From assembly GCA_022778905.1 (NCBI GenBank), contig JALFRV010000143.1, positions 1 to 52,120 on the forward strand: a stretch of DNA of 52,120 nucleotides, given 5' to 3'. The DNA is from Prevotella sp. Its GTDB lineage: Bacteria; Bacteroidota; Bacteroidia; Bacteroidales; Bacteroidaceae. The notes below the pieces were generated by a model. That model made no database searches, was not told the origin of the DNA, and saw only the letters and a list, made by a program, of their open reading frames with translations. Position numbers and translations under genes: made by a program. Below are positions 9,032 to 17,680 of the stretch, one piece after another (the first letter of the stretch is position 1; each line of letters begins with the position of its first letter).

Positions 9032-10537
9032 ATGAAGAAATATATCATTCCGTTCATGGCGCTTACTCTCTTGACGACGAGTTGCAGCGACTGGCTCGAC
9101 GTTCGGGGCGAGAATATCCAGAAAGAGCAAGACCAATTTGACAACTACAAGGGCTTCCGCGATGCCCTGACGGGTTGCTACATGACAATGGGTAGCACCA
9201 ATATCTATGGTGAGAAACTCACAATGACTGACATCGAGAACTTAGCCGGCTTGTGGAACTGCGACGACAACGAAGAGAGCATACCCCTACAGTATGCCCT
9301 AACTAACCACCAGTACACCAAGGACAAGGCCCGCGAAGCCATCAAGGCCATCTACGGTGGTCTGTTCAAGACCATTTCGTCGGCTAACGTGCTGCTGAAG
9401 AACCTCGACGAGAAGGGCGGCAACATCCCCAGTGCGCAGAACCGCGACATGATTGCAGGCGAAGCCTATGCCATCCGCGCCTATTGCCAGCTTGACGTGT
9501 TGCGCCTCTTTGGCCAAATGCCCAAGAATGGTACAAAGACTGTTTCATTGCCTTACTCCTATACGACGAACATTGGCGACATGCCGACCTATTACGACTA
9601 TGCCGCCTACGTGCAGAACCTGACCAGCGACATCGAGAAAGCCGAAAGTCTGCTGAAGAGCAGTGACCCCGTGATGAAGAGTTCGTTCAGCAACCTCAAC
9701 ACCACTTCGAGCGTCACGCAAGACGATTTCCTCAATTTCCGCCAGTCACGTCTCAACTACTGGGCCGTCAGAGCACTGCATGCCCGCATGGCTCTCTACA
9801 TCGGCAAGACTGACGAGGCCCACCGGATAGCTGTGGAAATCATCAACGCGACAAACAGCGACGGTACACCGGTTATCCAGCTGAGCGGTATCAAGGATCT
9901 GCGCAACGGCTATAACGCCCTACCTGGTGAGACCTTGTTCTATCTAAGCAAGTATGACGTGAACACCTATGCCAACAAACTGCTTATCGGGGGACTGAGC
10001 ACGCAGGCCCGCAACTACCATTATCTGCTCTCCGACACCCGACTGAACGAACTGTTTGCTTCGATTCCAGGGGCCACGGCGTCGCACAACCGCTACATGA
10101 ACCTGTGGAACCGAACGCTCAAAAACCCGTTGAGCCAACCTTTCGCCGGCCTGAAGAAGTACTGGTTTGACGAGAGCAAGGCCTCGGCTTCCCAGCTTAT
10201 GACAAGCCTACAGATTGTTCCCATGCTGCGATTGAGCGAAGTTTACCTCATCGCCATGGAGACCAGTCAGTCGCTCGACGAGATATTGTCGCTTTACAAG
10301 ACCTATATGACCGACCGTGAGTACACGCTCTACACACCGTTCAAGTCAATTGATGAGGCCAAAACGGAGATGTTAAACGAGATTCGACGCGAACTAATCG
10401 GCGAAGGGCAGATGTTCTATGCCTACAAACGCCTGGGGCTGAAGACTATCAAGTGGAGTGAGAAGCAGATGGCAGACGACGATTACATCCTGCCACTGCC
10501 CTCTTCGGAATATGATCCTAATCCAACTAAAAAGTAG
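9032..10537 (+). CDS. SusD/RagB-family substrate-binding lipoprotein
   Basis: The start at 9032 gives a lipoprotein signal with lipobox 'LLTTSC' (Cys18); an upstream in-frame start at 8969 would overlap susC and spoil it. The protein has about 501 residues. The N-terminal 'DWLDVRGENIQ', the TPR-like helices ('AYAIRAYCQLDVLRLFGQMP') and the C-terminal 'LNEIRRELIGEGQMFYAYKR' with 'DDDYILPLPSSEY' are typical of SusD. It would sit on the cell surface as the lid of the SusC channel encoded just upstream, and is followed after only 5 bases by the DUF4843 gene, so the genes are surely one operon. Confidence 0.95.
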   Translation: MKKYIIPFMALTLLTTSCSDWLDVRGENIQKEQDQFDNYKGFRDALTGCYMTMGSTNIYGEKLTMTDIENLAGLWNCDDNEESIPLQYALTNHQYTKDKAREAIKAIYGGLFKTISSANVLLKNLDEKGGNIPSAQNRDMIAGEAYAIRAYCQLDVLRLFGQMPKNGTKTVSLPYSYTTNIGDMPTYYDYAAYVQNLTSDIEKAESLLKSSDPVMKSSFSNLNTTSSVTQDDFLNFRQSRLNYWAVRALHARMALYIGKTDEAHRIAVEIINATNSDGTPVIQLSGIKDLRNGYNALPGETLFYLSKYDVNTYANKLLIGGLSTQARNYHYLLSDTRLNELFASIPGATASHNRYMNLWNRTLKNPLSQPFAGLKKYWFDESKASASQLMTSLQIVPMLRLSEVYLIAMETSQSLDEILSLYKTYMTDREYTLYTPFKSIDEAKTEMLNEIRRELIGEGQMFYAYKRLGLKTIKWSEKQMADDDYILPLPSSEYDPNPTKK

Positions 10538-10542
10538 AACAT

Positions 10543-11364
10543 ATGAAAAATATCATTAATATGGCCTTGACGGGCTTGTTCTTGCTAACCGTCACAGCCT
10601 GCGAAAAGGACTTAGAACTGTTCAACGACCCCATCTGCCGGCTCAACTTCTATTACCAGGAGATTGATAACACCGCCGACTTTAAGCCACAGTATGCCAA
10701 TTCGAGCTATTCATTCATCTATAAGGGTAGCGACTTGAAGCGCGACACGGTCTGGGTTATCGTGGAATCGATGGGCAAGCTGGCCGACCAAGACCGCCCC
10801 ATCACGCTGGAGCAACTCGACACTACTGCCATCATAGCCCAGCCGGGCGTGCACTACGTAGCCTTCGACGATCCAAGTCTGGCCAAATACTACGTTATGC
10901 CGGCCGATAAAGCTCGTACCCGTCTGCCCATCGTCATTCTCCGTGACGCCTCGCTGAAGCAGGAGACCGTCGTATTGAAGTACCGCATCAAGGCCAACGA
11001 GTTCTTCTCGAACGGCTATGATGTGCTTCAGACACGTTCCCTCTCCATCACCGACATGCTAGCTGAACCCGCCTACTGGAACAAAGGCTATCCGATGTAC
11101 GGCAGCTACTACTCGCTGCGCAACTTCATCGGAAACTACGGCGTGGTGAAACATCAGTTCATGATCGACACGACGGGCAAAGCATGGGACGATGACTTTA
11201 TTGAGCAGCTCATCACGGGCGACTCCAACTACTTGAACTACATCATTCAAAAACTCACGACGGAACTGGTCAAGACCAATGAAGCCCGACAGGCGCAGGG
11301 GCTTGACGTACTGAAAGAGGCCGACGGCACGGTCGTTTCCTTCGAAAGCATGTACGATGACTAA
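10543..11364 (+). CDS. DUF4843 domain lipoprotein
   Basis: This 273-residue protein has a lipoprotein signal ('LFLLTVTAC', Cys20), so it is probably surface or periplasmic and membrane-anchored. The body ('RLNFYYQEIDNTADF', 'SFIYKGSDLKRDTVWVIVESMG', 'LPIVILRDASLKQETVVLKYRI') matches my recollection of DUF4843 proteins, which are regularly found directly after SusD and before PKD-like proteins. It probably is an accessory substrate-binding or assembly component of the SusCD complex; no catalytic motif is visible. It is separated from SusD by 5 bases. Confidence 0.82.
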   Translation: MKNIINMALTGLFLLTVTACEKDLELFNDPICRLNFYYQEIDNTADFKPQYANSSYSFIYKGSDLKRDTVWVIVESMGKLADQDRPITLEQLDTTAIIAQPGVHYVAFDDPSLAKYYVMPADKARTRLPIVILRDASLKQETVVLKYRIKANEFFSNGYDVLQTRSLSITDMLAEPAYWNKGYPMYGSYYSLRNFIGNYGVVKHQFMIDTTGKAWDDDFIEQLITGDSNYLNYIIQKLTTELVKTNEARQAQGLDVLKEADGTVVSFESMYDD

Positions 11365-11409
11365 ACAAGAGAACATCAATTTTAGGATGATTATTAAAGA
11401 AACAAAACT

Positions 11410-12981
11410 ATGAAGATAAAGAATATAGCAGTTCTATTGGCCTGCCTGGCCACCACTGCGCTGACAGGTTGCTTCAGCGACGACAGTTCTTTAGGGGGCA
11501 ACAGCGTGAGCGATATCACCATCAGTGGTATAGAGGACGCTTACACCACCACGGCCTTTGTCGGCGAGCACCTTAAGATAGCACCCAACGTGGAGTCGGA
11601 CTATGCCGAGAACGACCTTTCCTACGAGTGGATGCTCATTAACGACAAGACTGGCACGCTTTCGGCAGCCGGCGATACCATCCAACCCATCATCATAGGA
11701 CACGACAAGAGCCTCGACTACGAGGTGGCACTGTCGCCCGGAACCTACCAGATGCGCTTCATTGCCCGTAGCAAGAGTAATAATTACACAGCCTACAAGT
11801 TATCCACACTGACCGTTCAGACAGAGTTTTCGCAAGGTTTCTACATCCTGAAGGAGACTGCCGACGGCAACACCGACATCGACCTACTCAACAGCAAGGG
11901 CGGTTTTTCGGAAGATGTGCTCAAGAACGTGGACGGTGCTGCGTTAAAAGGTAAACCACTCACCATGAGCATGGAATACGACATGTGCTACATCAACACC
12001 GAAACCGACGCCATGGACAAGGCTAACGCTATTGCCATCACCACTCAGAACAAGCAGATCCTGATGTCACGCACCACCGATATGAAGCCCATCTTCGACA
12101 ATGGCAACCTCATGTTTGACCCGATGGACGACAGCGAAGTGCCCTACGGTTTCCTCTATACTCAGACCATGGGCCACTATTACTTCTCAACCTCAGGCCT
12201 GCGCTATTCCAGCGGCCCCGACTACGAGGGCAATCTGAACAGCGGTAAGTTTTCGGCGCCCCTCTCATCGTTCAAGGGCAGCGAGTTCTATGTGCACGAT
12301 ATTCCTTCCTACGGCGGCGTCTTCGCCTGGGATAAGGAGACCCACAGCCTCATGGCACTCGACTACACAGGCAACGAAAGTCCACTGACCTACAACGACT
12401 TGAGTGGCGAAGAGCTGACGCAGAATCTGCAGGGATTCGACTGTCTCTGCGCCGGCTACAATCTGATGAACCGCACAGGCACGGCCATCTTTATCCTTGG
12501 TAACGCCACCATGGGCGAACGCTACCTCTATCAGACTCAATCGGGTTTCGGCCAGTTGTATTTGAAGAGCCGCACAAAGGTCAAATCCAATTCTCATCTG
12601 GCCACGGCCACGGCCTTCTCGGTCAACGCGTCGAGTGCCAAATATGTGTACTGCGTGGATAATAATAAGGTGTATGCGGCCGTATTCAGTTCCGATGACC
12701 TCGACGAAGTGGAGATTCCCGTCAAAGTTGGGGCCGGCGAGACCATCACTTACGTTGGTAACCAGTTTTATTACGACGATTTTAACTACCTCATCATTGG
12801 CACGCAGCAGGGTGACAGCTATAAGATTTATATGTACAAGCTCGTGGGTGGTGCACCCGACGGAGATGCTGTAGCCATGGCTACAGGCAAAGGCAAGCTC
12901 AAGAGTGTGAAATATCTGCGGTCATCGTTCGACAAAGGCATGTGGGACTGGGGCCTGCTAATGTACAATCCATATAATTAA
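11410..12981 (+). CDS. PKD-like family lipoprotein
   Basis: This is a 523-residue lipoprotein (lipobox 'TALTGC', Cys21). The N-terminal part contains Ig/PKD-like beta-sandwich repeats ('ENDLSYEWMLINDKTG', 'SPGTYQMRFIARSKSNNY'), and the longer C-terminal part is likely a beta-propeller-like fold with repeated short beta-rich segments. Proteins of this type are annotated 'PKD-like family' and accompany DUF4843 and SusCD in Bacteroidetes. The probable role is surface binding of the cargo, analogous to a surface glycan-binding protein. It starts 45 bases after DUF4843 and ends 11 bases before the first thioredoxin gene. Confidence 0.8.
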   Translation: MKIKNIAVLLACLATTALTGCFSDDSSLGGNSVSDITISGIEDAYTTTAFVGEHLKIAPNVESDYAENDLSYEWMLINDKTGTLSAAGDTIQPIIIGHDKSLDYEVALSPGTYQMRFIARSKSNNYTAYKLSTLTVQTEFSQGFYILKETADGNTDIDLLNSKGGFSEDVLKNVDGAALKGKPLTMSMEYDMCYINTETDAMDKANAIAITTQNKQILMSRTTDMKPIFDNGNLMFDPMDDSEVPYGFLYTQTMGHYYFSTSGLRYSSGPDYEGNLNSGKFSAPLSSFKGSEFYVHDIPSYGGVFAWDKETHSLMALDYTGNESPLTYNDLSGEELTQNLQGFDCLCAGYNLMNRTGTAIFILGNATMGERYLYQTQSGFGQLYLKSRTKVKSNSHLATATAFSVNASSAKYVYCVDNNKVYAAVFSSDDLDEVEIPVKVGAGETITYVGNQFYYDDFNYLIIGTQQGDSYKIYMYKLVGGAPDGDAVAMATGKGKLKSVKYLRSSFDKGMWDWGLLMYNPYN

Positions 12982-12992
12982 GACATTGCAAT

Positions 12993-14105
12993 ATGAAAAG
13001 AATTACATTCATACTGCTGGCTACCGTCATAACTTTGATGGCAACAGCCCAGACCAACTTCCGTGCCATCAGCTACAAGGAGGCGTTAGCCGCCGCCAAG
13101 ACTGAAAACAAACTGGTGTTCATCGACTTTTTCACCGACTGGTGCGGTCCCTGCAAGCGCATGGCTCGCGAAACGTTTCCCCAAAAGTCGGTGGGTGATT
13201 ATATGAACGGCAAGTTCGTGAGCATTCAGGTCAATGCTGAGAAGGGCGAAGGCGTAGCCCTGGCCAAGCAATGGAAAGTGGATGCCTATCCCACACTCGT
13301 CGTCATCACGTCCGAGGAGGAGGAAACGGGGCGCTGCCTGGGCTTTCGTAGCAGTGGCGCCTTTATCACAGAGCTCGAAAAGATGCGCAATCCCGAACTG
13401 CGCACCGACCGGATGATAGCCCGCTACAAGGCTGGTGAACGCGATCCACAGCTCATTCAGGCCTATGCCGCCTATCTGAAAGATTCGCACATCGACACGG
13501 ACAATACTCGCGAGGCCTATTTCAAGACGCGCGACATGGTGAACAAGATGGTGCAGGATTACTATGCCGGACTCGCCGATGCCCAGAAACGCAGCAAGGA
13601 GAACTTCTTCGTCTATCGCTCCTACACGGCTTCGGTGAACGAGGCACCGGCCAAATACCTCGTAGCCAACCGCCAACGCTTTGCACCCGAATTGCGGGCA
13701 GAGGTGGACAGCATTATCGGCGAGATCTATAAGATGGAGGTTTACTTCTATCTCTCGGGTGAAAACGCCTATGATGCTGCCAAGCTGAAGACCATCGGCC
13801 AGACCGTGAAACAGCTAAAATTAGATAAAAACGGCAGGTTCAAGGCGGCTTTCCTCTTTCTGCAACCACGTGCGCAGAAGCCCGAGGCAATGGCCGAGGC
13901 TATTGACAAGCACTTCTATGAACTCGACGACGGATACCAGGCCGGATTGATGGATGGCCTGATGAAGCACTTCAAATCGGCTGACCCCGCCACAAAGAAA
14001 ATGCTGGCACGCAGCCTACGCAACAAACTGCCCCACATGTCGCTCGAAAGTATCTACACGGCAGTCATGATCATACCTCAACTCGAGGGCCAAACCGGAC
14101 ATTAA
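12993..14105 (+). CDS. Secreted thioredoxin-fold protein, first of a tandem pair
   Basis: This is a 370-residue protein with a signal peptide (1-20, 'LMATAQ') and an N-terminal thioredoxin domain (about 22-125). The active-site motif is 'DWCGPCKRM' with redox cysteines at 51 and 54, and the cis-proline motif is 'AYPT' at Pro100. The remaining 240 residues are helical with no domain I recognise. It should act in the periplasm as a disulfide reductase or isomerase. The next gene is a close paralogue with cysteines and cis-proline at the same positions and a 23-base identical DNA stretch near the start, so the pair arose by tandem duplication. Position in a SusCD operon suggests reduction of disulfides in an imported protein or peptide, which is inference. 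Confidence 0.88.
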   Translation: MKRITFILLATVITLMATAQTNFRAISYKEALAAAKTENKLVFIDFFTDWCGPCKRMARETFPQKSVGDYMNGKFVSIQVNAEKGEGVALAKQWKVDAYPTLVVITSEEEETGRCLGFRSSGAFITELEKMRNPELRTDRMIARYKAGERDPQLIQAYAAYLKDSHIDTDNTREAYFKTRDMVNKMVQDYYAGLADAQKRSKENFFVYRSYTASVNEAPAKYLVANRQRFAPELRAEVDSIIGEIYKMEVYFYLSGENAYDAAKLKTIGQTVKQLKLDKNGRFKAAFLFLQPRAQKPEAMAEAIDKHFYELDDGYQAGLMDGLMKHFKSADPATKKMLARSLRNKLPHMSLESIYTAVMIIPQLEGQTGH

Positions 14106-14127
14106 CAACTGCATTTCAACCCATACA

Positions 14128-15234
14128 ATGAAAAAGATAATCATCGCAATGCTGGTGGCCATGATCCATTTGGGCACACAAGCACAGACCAACTTCCGGT
14201 CAATCACGTATCAACAGGCACTGGCCGCCGCCAAGACTGAAAACAAGATGGTATTCATGGACTTCTACACCGACTGGTGCGGACCTTGCAAACTCATGGC
14301 GCGCGAGGTGTTTCCACAGAAGTTGGTGGGCGATTTCTTCAACAGTCGCTTTGTCTGCCTCAAAGTGAATGCCGAAAAGGGTGAAGGCATAGCTTTAGCC
14401 AAGCAATATAAGCCTACAGCCTATCCCACGTTCATCATCATCACGCCGGGCGAGAAGGAAGTAGGTCGCACGGAAGGCTACCGCCAGGCCGATCAGTTCG
14501 TAGAGCACATCAACCAGCTCGTTGATACCACGCTGACGCCGCAGCGTATGAAAGCACTCTATGAGCAGGGCGACCGCAGTCCACGACTTGTCAAAGCCTA
14601 TGCTGCCAGTCTCATCGAGGAACTGAGAAAACGAAGACACCGCGTGAGTAACTACGCCCAGCGTTTGGCCGAAATTCAGAAGATGGTGCAGGACTACTTT
14701 GTCCCACTCAGCAACGAGCAGAAGCTTTCGTCCGACAATCTCTTCGTCTACAGGGCCTACACCAGCCGCACCACCGACCCCGCTGCACGCTTCATGATGA
14801 GCCATCGTGGGCAGTTCGGTGCCGATAACGCCCTCATCGACAGCACGCTGTACGCGCTCTACCAGCGTGAGCTGTACGATTACCTCTCGGCCAGCATTGA
14901 CTACGATGCGCAAGCCTTCGCCCGGTTTGGCAGCGAGATGACGGCGCTGGGCCTGGACAAGGATGCCGCCTACGCCATGGTGGTCGAAATGGTGGAAGCT
15001 GCCCAACAGGGCATGGACAGCTATCTGGCAGCCTTCGACCGCCACTTTGCCCAACTGCCTGTAGACTTGCGTTATCCAGCTATGAGCGGTATCGTCAACC
15101 GCTACGGCAAAGCCGACAAGGCCACCAGTCGCAAGGCTGCGCAACACATCCGCAACTTCATGCCCGACATGGACATCAATCTGTTATATGCCGCCTCCAT
15201 GTCTCTTTACGAACTTGAAGGTCCTCGGCATTAA
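14128..15234 (+). CDS. Secreted thioredoxin-fold protein, second of a tandem pair
   Basis: This 368-residue paralogue of the preceding gene starts 22 bases after it. The signal peptide (1-20, 'HLGTQAQ') is followed by the same start of the mature protein ('TNFRSITYQQALAAAKTENK'), 'DWCGPCKLM' with cysteines at 51 and 54, and 'AYPT' with Pro100. The helical C-terminal region is alignable but much more diverged ('KMVQDYF', 'FVYRAYTSR' recur in both). It is the last gene of the operon; a strong hairpin terminator follows at 15268-15307. Both active sites look intact, so the two copies may have different partners or ranges of substrate. Confidence 0.88.
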   Translation: MKKIIIAMLVAMIHLGTQAQTNFRSITYQQALAAAKTENKMVFMDFYTDWCGPCKLMAREVFPQKLVGDFFNSRFVCLKVNAEKGEGIALAKQYKPTAYPTFIIITPGEKEVGRTEGYRQADQFVEHINQLVDTTLTPQRMKALYEQGDRSPRLVKAYAASLIEELRKRRHRVSNYAQRLAEIQKMVQDYFVPLSNEQKLSSDNLFVYRAYTSRTTDPAARFMMSHRGQFGADNALIDSTLYALYQRELYDYLSASIDYDAQAFARFGSEMTALGLDKDAAYAMVVEMVEAAQQGMDSYLAAFDRHFAQLPVDLRYPAMSGIVNRYGKADKATSRKAAQHIRNFMPDMDINLLYAASMSLYELEGPRH

Positions 15235-15267
15235 ATTAATTCCATAGGTAAGCCATCATGATTTTAT

Positions 15268-15307
15268 TTTATTCCTGCTTGTTCATTTGTTAGCAAGCAG
15301 GAATAAA
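15268..15307 (+). terminator. Rho-independent terminator after the thioredoxin genes
   Basis: TTTATTCCTGCTTG (15268-15281) pairs perfectly with CAAGCAGGAATAAA (15294-15307) over 14 bp with a 12-base loop. The upper stem is flanked by A/T pairs that supply a U-rich end, and a T-rich stretch follows. It lies about 35 bases after the stop codon at 15234. Confidence 0.8.
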
Positions 15308-15552
15308 TCTATTGTTTACGTTTCTTAGTCTGGACTTTCAGGCCTTGCTGTCGTGATGATTCATTGCATGACATGCTATGATGAAAGCAACAATATTGGT
15401 TTTTACCAGTATAACGATTGATTACTGCTGGGATTTTTCGTAGCTATAGTCCTGCATTCCTTGCACTTGCTTATGGAGCCCGCCCACGACTGTTAAAATG
15501 CTAAATAATAAGAATTTTTGACGTCAGATTTCACCGTTTCGAAATAAATATC

Positions 15553-15560
15553 TATCTTTG
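15553..15560 (+). promoter_or_regulatory. Promoter -7 box (TATCTTTG) for cysS
   Basis: This is an exact TAnnTTTG match 26 bases before the cysS ATG, giving a leader of roughly 20 bases. A TTTC at 15529-15532, 20 bases upstream, is a possible -33 element. Confidence 0.7.
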
Positions 15561-15586
15561 TAGATTGGAAGATGAAGTAAGAATAC

Positions 15587-17077
15587 ATGGAACAGACGTT
15601 ACTGATATACAATACACTGAGCCGTCAGAAGGAGGCGTTCAAGCCGCTTCATGCCCCCAACGTGGGCATGTATGTCTGCGGGCCGACCGTTTACGGCGAG
15701 CCGCATTTAGGCCATGCCCGTCCCGCCATCACGTTCGACGTGCTCTTCCGCTATCTGAAGCACCTGGGATACAAGGTCCGCTACGTGCGCAACATCACCG
15801 ATGTGGGCCATCTGGAACATGATGCCGACGAGGGTGACGACAAGATCGAGAAGAAGGCAAGGCTCGAACAGCTTGAGCCGATGGAGATCGCGCAGCACTA
15901 TACCAACAGCTATCACAAGGCCATGGAGGCGCTCAACGTGCTCCCGCCGAGCATCGAGCCCCATGCGACCGGCCACATCATCGAGCAGGAAGAATTGGTG
16001 AAGGAGATCCTCGCCAACGGTTTTGCCTATGAGAGCAACGGCTCCGTCTATTTCGACGTAGAGAAGTACGACAAGGTGCATCGCTATGGCATCCTCTCAG
16101 GACGCAACCTCAAGGACATCATCAACAACAGCCGCGAGCTGGCCGGGGTGGGTGAGAAGCGCAACCAGGCCGACTTCGCGCTCTGGAAAAGGGCGCTGCC
16201 CGAGCACATCATGCGTTGGCCGAGTCCCTGGAGCGACGGCTTCCCGGGCTGGCACTGTGAGTGCACGGCCATGGGGCGCAAGTATCTCGGCCGCCATTTC
16301 GACATCCACGGCGGCGGCATGGACCTCGTCTTCCCCCACCATGAGTGCGAGATCGCGCAGGCGGTGGCCTCACAAGGCGACCAGATGGTGCGCTACTGGA
16401 TGCACAACAACATGATCACCATCAACGGACAGAAGATGGGAAAGAGCCTCGGAAACTTCATCACGCTGGCCCAGTTCTTCTCGGGCGAGCACGAAAGCCT
16501 GACCCAGGCCTACGCGCCGATGACCATCCGCTTCTTCATCCTGTCCGCCCACTACCGCAGCACGGTCGATTTCTCCGACGAAGCACTGCAGGCCGCCCGC
16601 AAGGGATATGAACGGCTGATGAACGGCATCAGCGATCTGGACCGCGTGACCGTCTCCGATGCCTGCGACGCAGCCACCGGTCAGTTTGTCCGGAGCCTGC
16701 GCCAGCGTTGCCATGACGCGATGAACGACGATCTCCAGACACCCCTCGTGATCAGCTATCTCTTTGAGGCGTGCCACCAGGTCAACAGCCTCGTCGACCA
16801 CAAGGCGCAGATCTGTGCCGAGTGCCTGAACGAGCTGGCCGCCACGATGCGCCTCTTCACCTTCGACCTGCTGGGGCTCCGCAACGAGCAGGGCGGAGGC
16901 AACGCAGAGCGGGAAGAGGCCTACGGAAAGGTCGTTGACATGGTGCTCGAACTCCGGGCCAAGGCCAAGGCCGACCGCGACTGGGCCACCAGCGACCGCA
17001 TCCGTGACGCGCTGGCTGCCGCAGGCTTTGATGTCAAGGACACCAAAGACGGTGTCACGTGGAAGCTCAACCGATAA
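15587..17077 (+). CDS. cysS: Cysteine--tRNA ligase
   Basis: This 496-residue class I aminoacyl-tRNA synthetase charges tRNA-Cys with cysteine in the cytoplasm. The N-terminal '[19 protein letters not shown]' contains the zinc ligand Cys31 and the HIGH-type signature H40-L-G-H43. 'WHCECTAMG' and 'FPHHECE' supply the other zinc ligands, and the KMSKS motif appears as K283-M-G-K-S287. The DALR-like and C-terminal anticodon-binding helices follow, ending '[11 protein letters not shown]'. Length and motif order are normal for the family. It is a single-gene transcription unit between an uptake operon and a glycoside hydrolase gene, with an exact TATCTTTG promoter box 26 bases before the start. Confidence 0.98.
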   Translation: MEQTLLIYNTLSRQKEAFKPLHAPNVGMYVCGPTVYGEPHLGHARPAITFDVLFRYLKHLGYKVRYVRNITDVGHLEHDADEGDDKIEKKARLEQLEPMEIAQHYTNSYHKAMEALNVLPPSIEPHATGHIIEQEELVKEILANGFAYESNGSVYFDVEKYDKVHRYGILSGRNLKDIINNSRELAGVGEKRNQADFALWKRALPEHIMRWPSPWSDGFPGWHCECTAMGRKYLGRHFDIHGGGMDLVFPHHECEIAQAVASQGDQMVRYWMHNNMITINGQKMGKSLGNFITLAQFFSGEHESLTQAYAPMTIRFFILSAHYRSTVDFSDEALQAARKGYERLMNGISDLDRVTVSDACDAATGQFVRSLRQRCHDAMNDDLQTPLVISYLFEACHQVNSLVDHKAQICAECLNELAATMRLFTFDLLGLRNEQGGGNAEREEAYGKVVDMVLELRAKAKADRDWATSDRIRDALAAAGFDVKDTKDGVTWKLNR

Positions 17078-17222
17078 GCGCCCCCGCGGGCGCAATGCTC
17101 CGGCCGTCAGTGACCCCACTGTCGGCAGGCCGGAATGCCGGTTCAGATGCCGGCCCTGCATAAGGAAGGAAACAGCGCATGGTCCCACCGCCATCGCTAT
17201 CCGTCATACGATATCCTGCCAG

Positions 17223-17250
17223 CCCGTTTCTCCATGAGGAACGGGTTTTT
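17223..17250 (+). terminator. Probable rho-independent terminator of cysS
   Basis: CCCGTT (17223-17228) pairs with AACGGG (17240-17245) across an 11-base loop and is followed directly by TTTTT (17246-17250). The stem is short (6 bp), and it lies about 145 bases after the cysS stop. Confidence 0.55.
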
Positions 17251-17557
17251 GCTTCCCTGTGGCCGGCATGGCCCTCCGCGCCGTCTGCAACAGGCCGGCC
17301 GCGCGGCCGAAGGCCGTCTCCGGGCTGTGCGAAAAAGCAGTTGGAGCAGTGGGAAGCGATCCCGTCAGCATCAGAAAGCATGGTTCCGGTGGGGCGGAAG
17401 CAGGATTGTGAATGGCAGGCAGTAAGGCTGTCTGACGATGAAAGCATTGCCCCTGAAGGGCTTGATTATGGGTACCGGGGGCAAGGAGTCTGGAGACCGG
17501 CAGGGAGAAGACCGAAAGTTTGGTCGCCTTGCCGCATTTCTTTTCCCTCTTTTTTTA

Positions 17558-17565
17558 TATCTTTG
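17558..17565 (+). promoter_or_regulatory. Promoter -7 box (TATCTTTG) for the GH106/GH28 gene
   Basis: This exact TAnnTTTG match follows a T-rich tract, about 115 bases before the start codon at 17681. TTTC at 17537-17540 is a possible -33 element. It implies that the gene is transcribed on its own, by the primary sigma factor. Confidence 0.65.
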
Positions 17566-17680
17566 CGGCGGGAGAACATTCCTCCGGCCGGTCTCTCCGC
17601 CGCGTCTGACTGCTTTGGCCTGTCGCCCCGGCCGAATGAACCCACCGAACGATCTAACAAACAAATCATCATTCCGACAC

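Larger units (their letters stand above)
15235..15586. other. Intergenic region: operon terminator and cysS promoter
   Basis: After the second thioredoxin gene there is a perfect 14-bp hairpin (15268-15307). The rest is AT-rich and holds no gene I can support until the cysS promoter box at 15553-15560. No T-box leader, tRNA-like fold or other riboregulator is evident. Confidence 0.6.
17078..17680. other. Intergenic region between cysS and the GH106/GH28 gene
   Basis: No gene is convincing here; ORFs crossing it have no recognisable domain. It contains a short GC hairpin directly after the cysS stop (17078-17093), a hairpin with a T-run (17223-17250) that looks like the cysS terminator, and a consensus promoter box at 17558-17565 for the next gene, leaving a leader of about 110 bases. 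Confidence 0.6.

Noticed and set aside
17438..17680. 81-residue N-terminal extension of the GH106/GH28 protein
   Set aside because: It would begin upstream of the TATCTTTG promoter box and hide a good signal peptide that starts at 17681.
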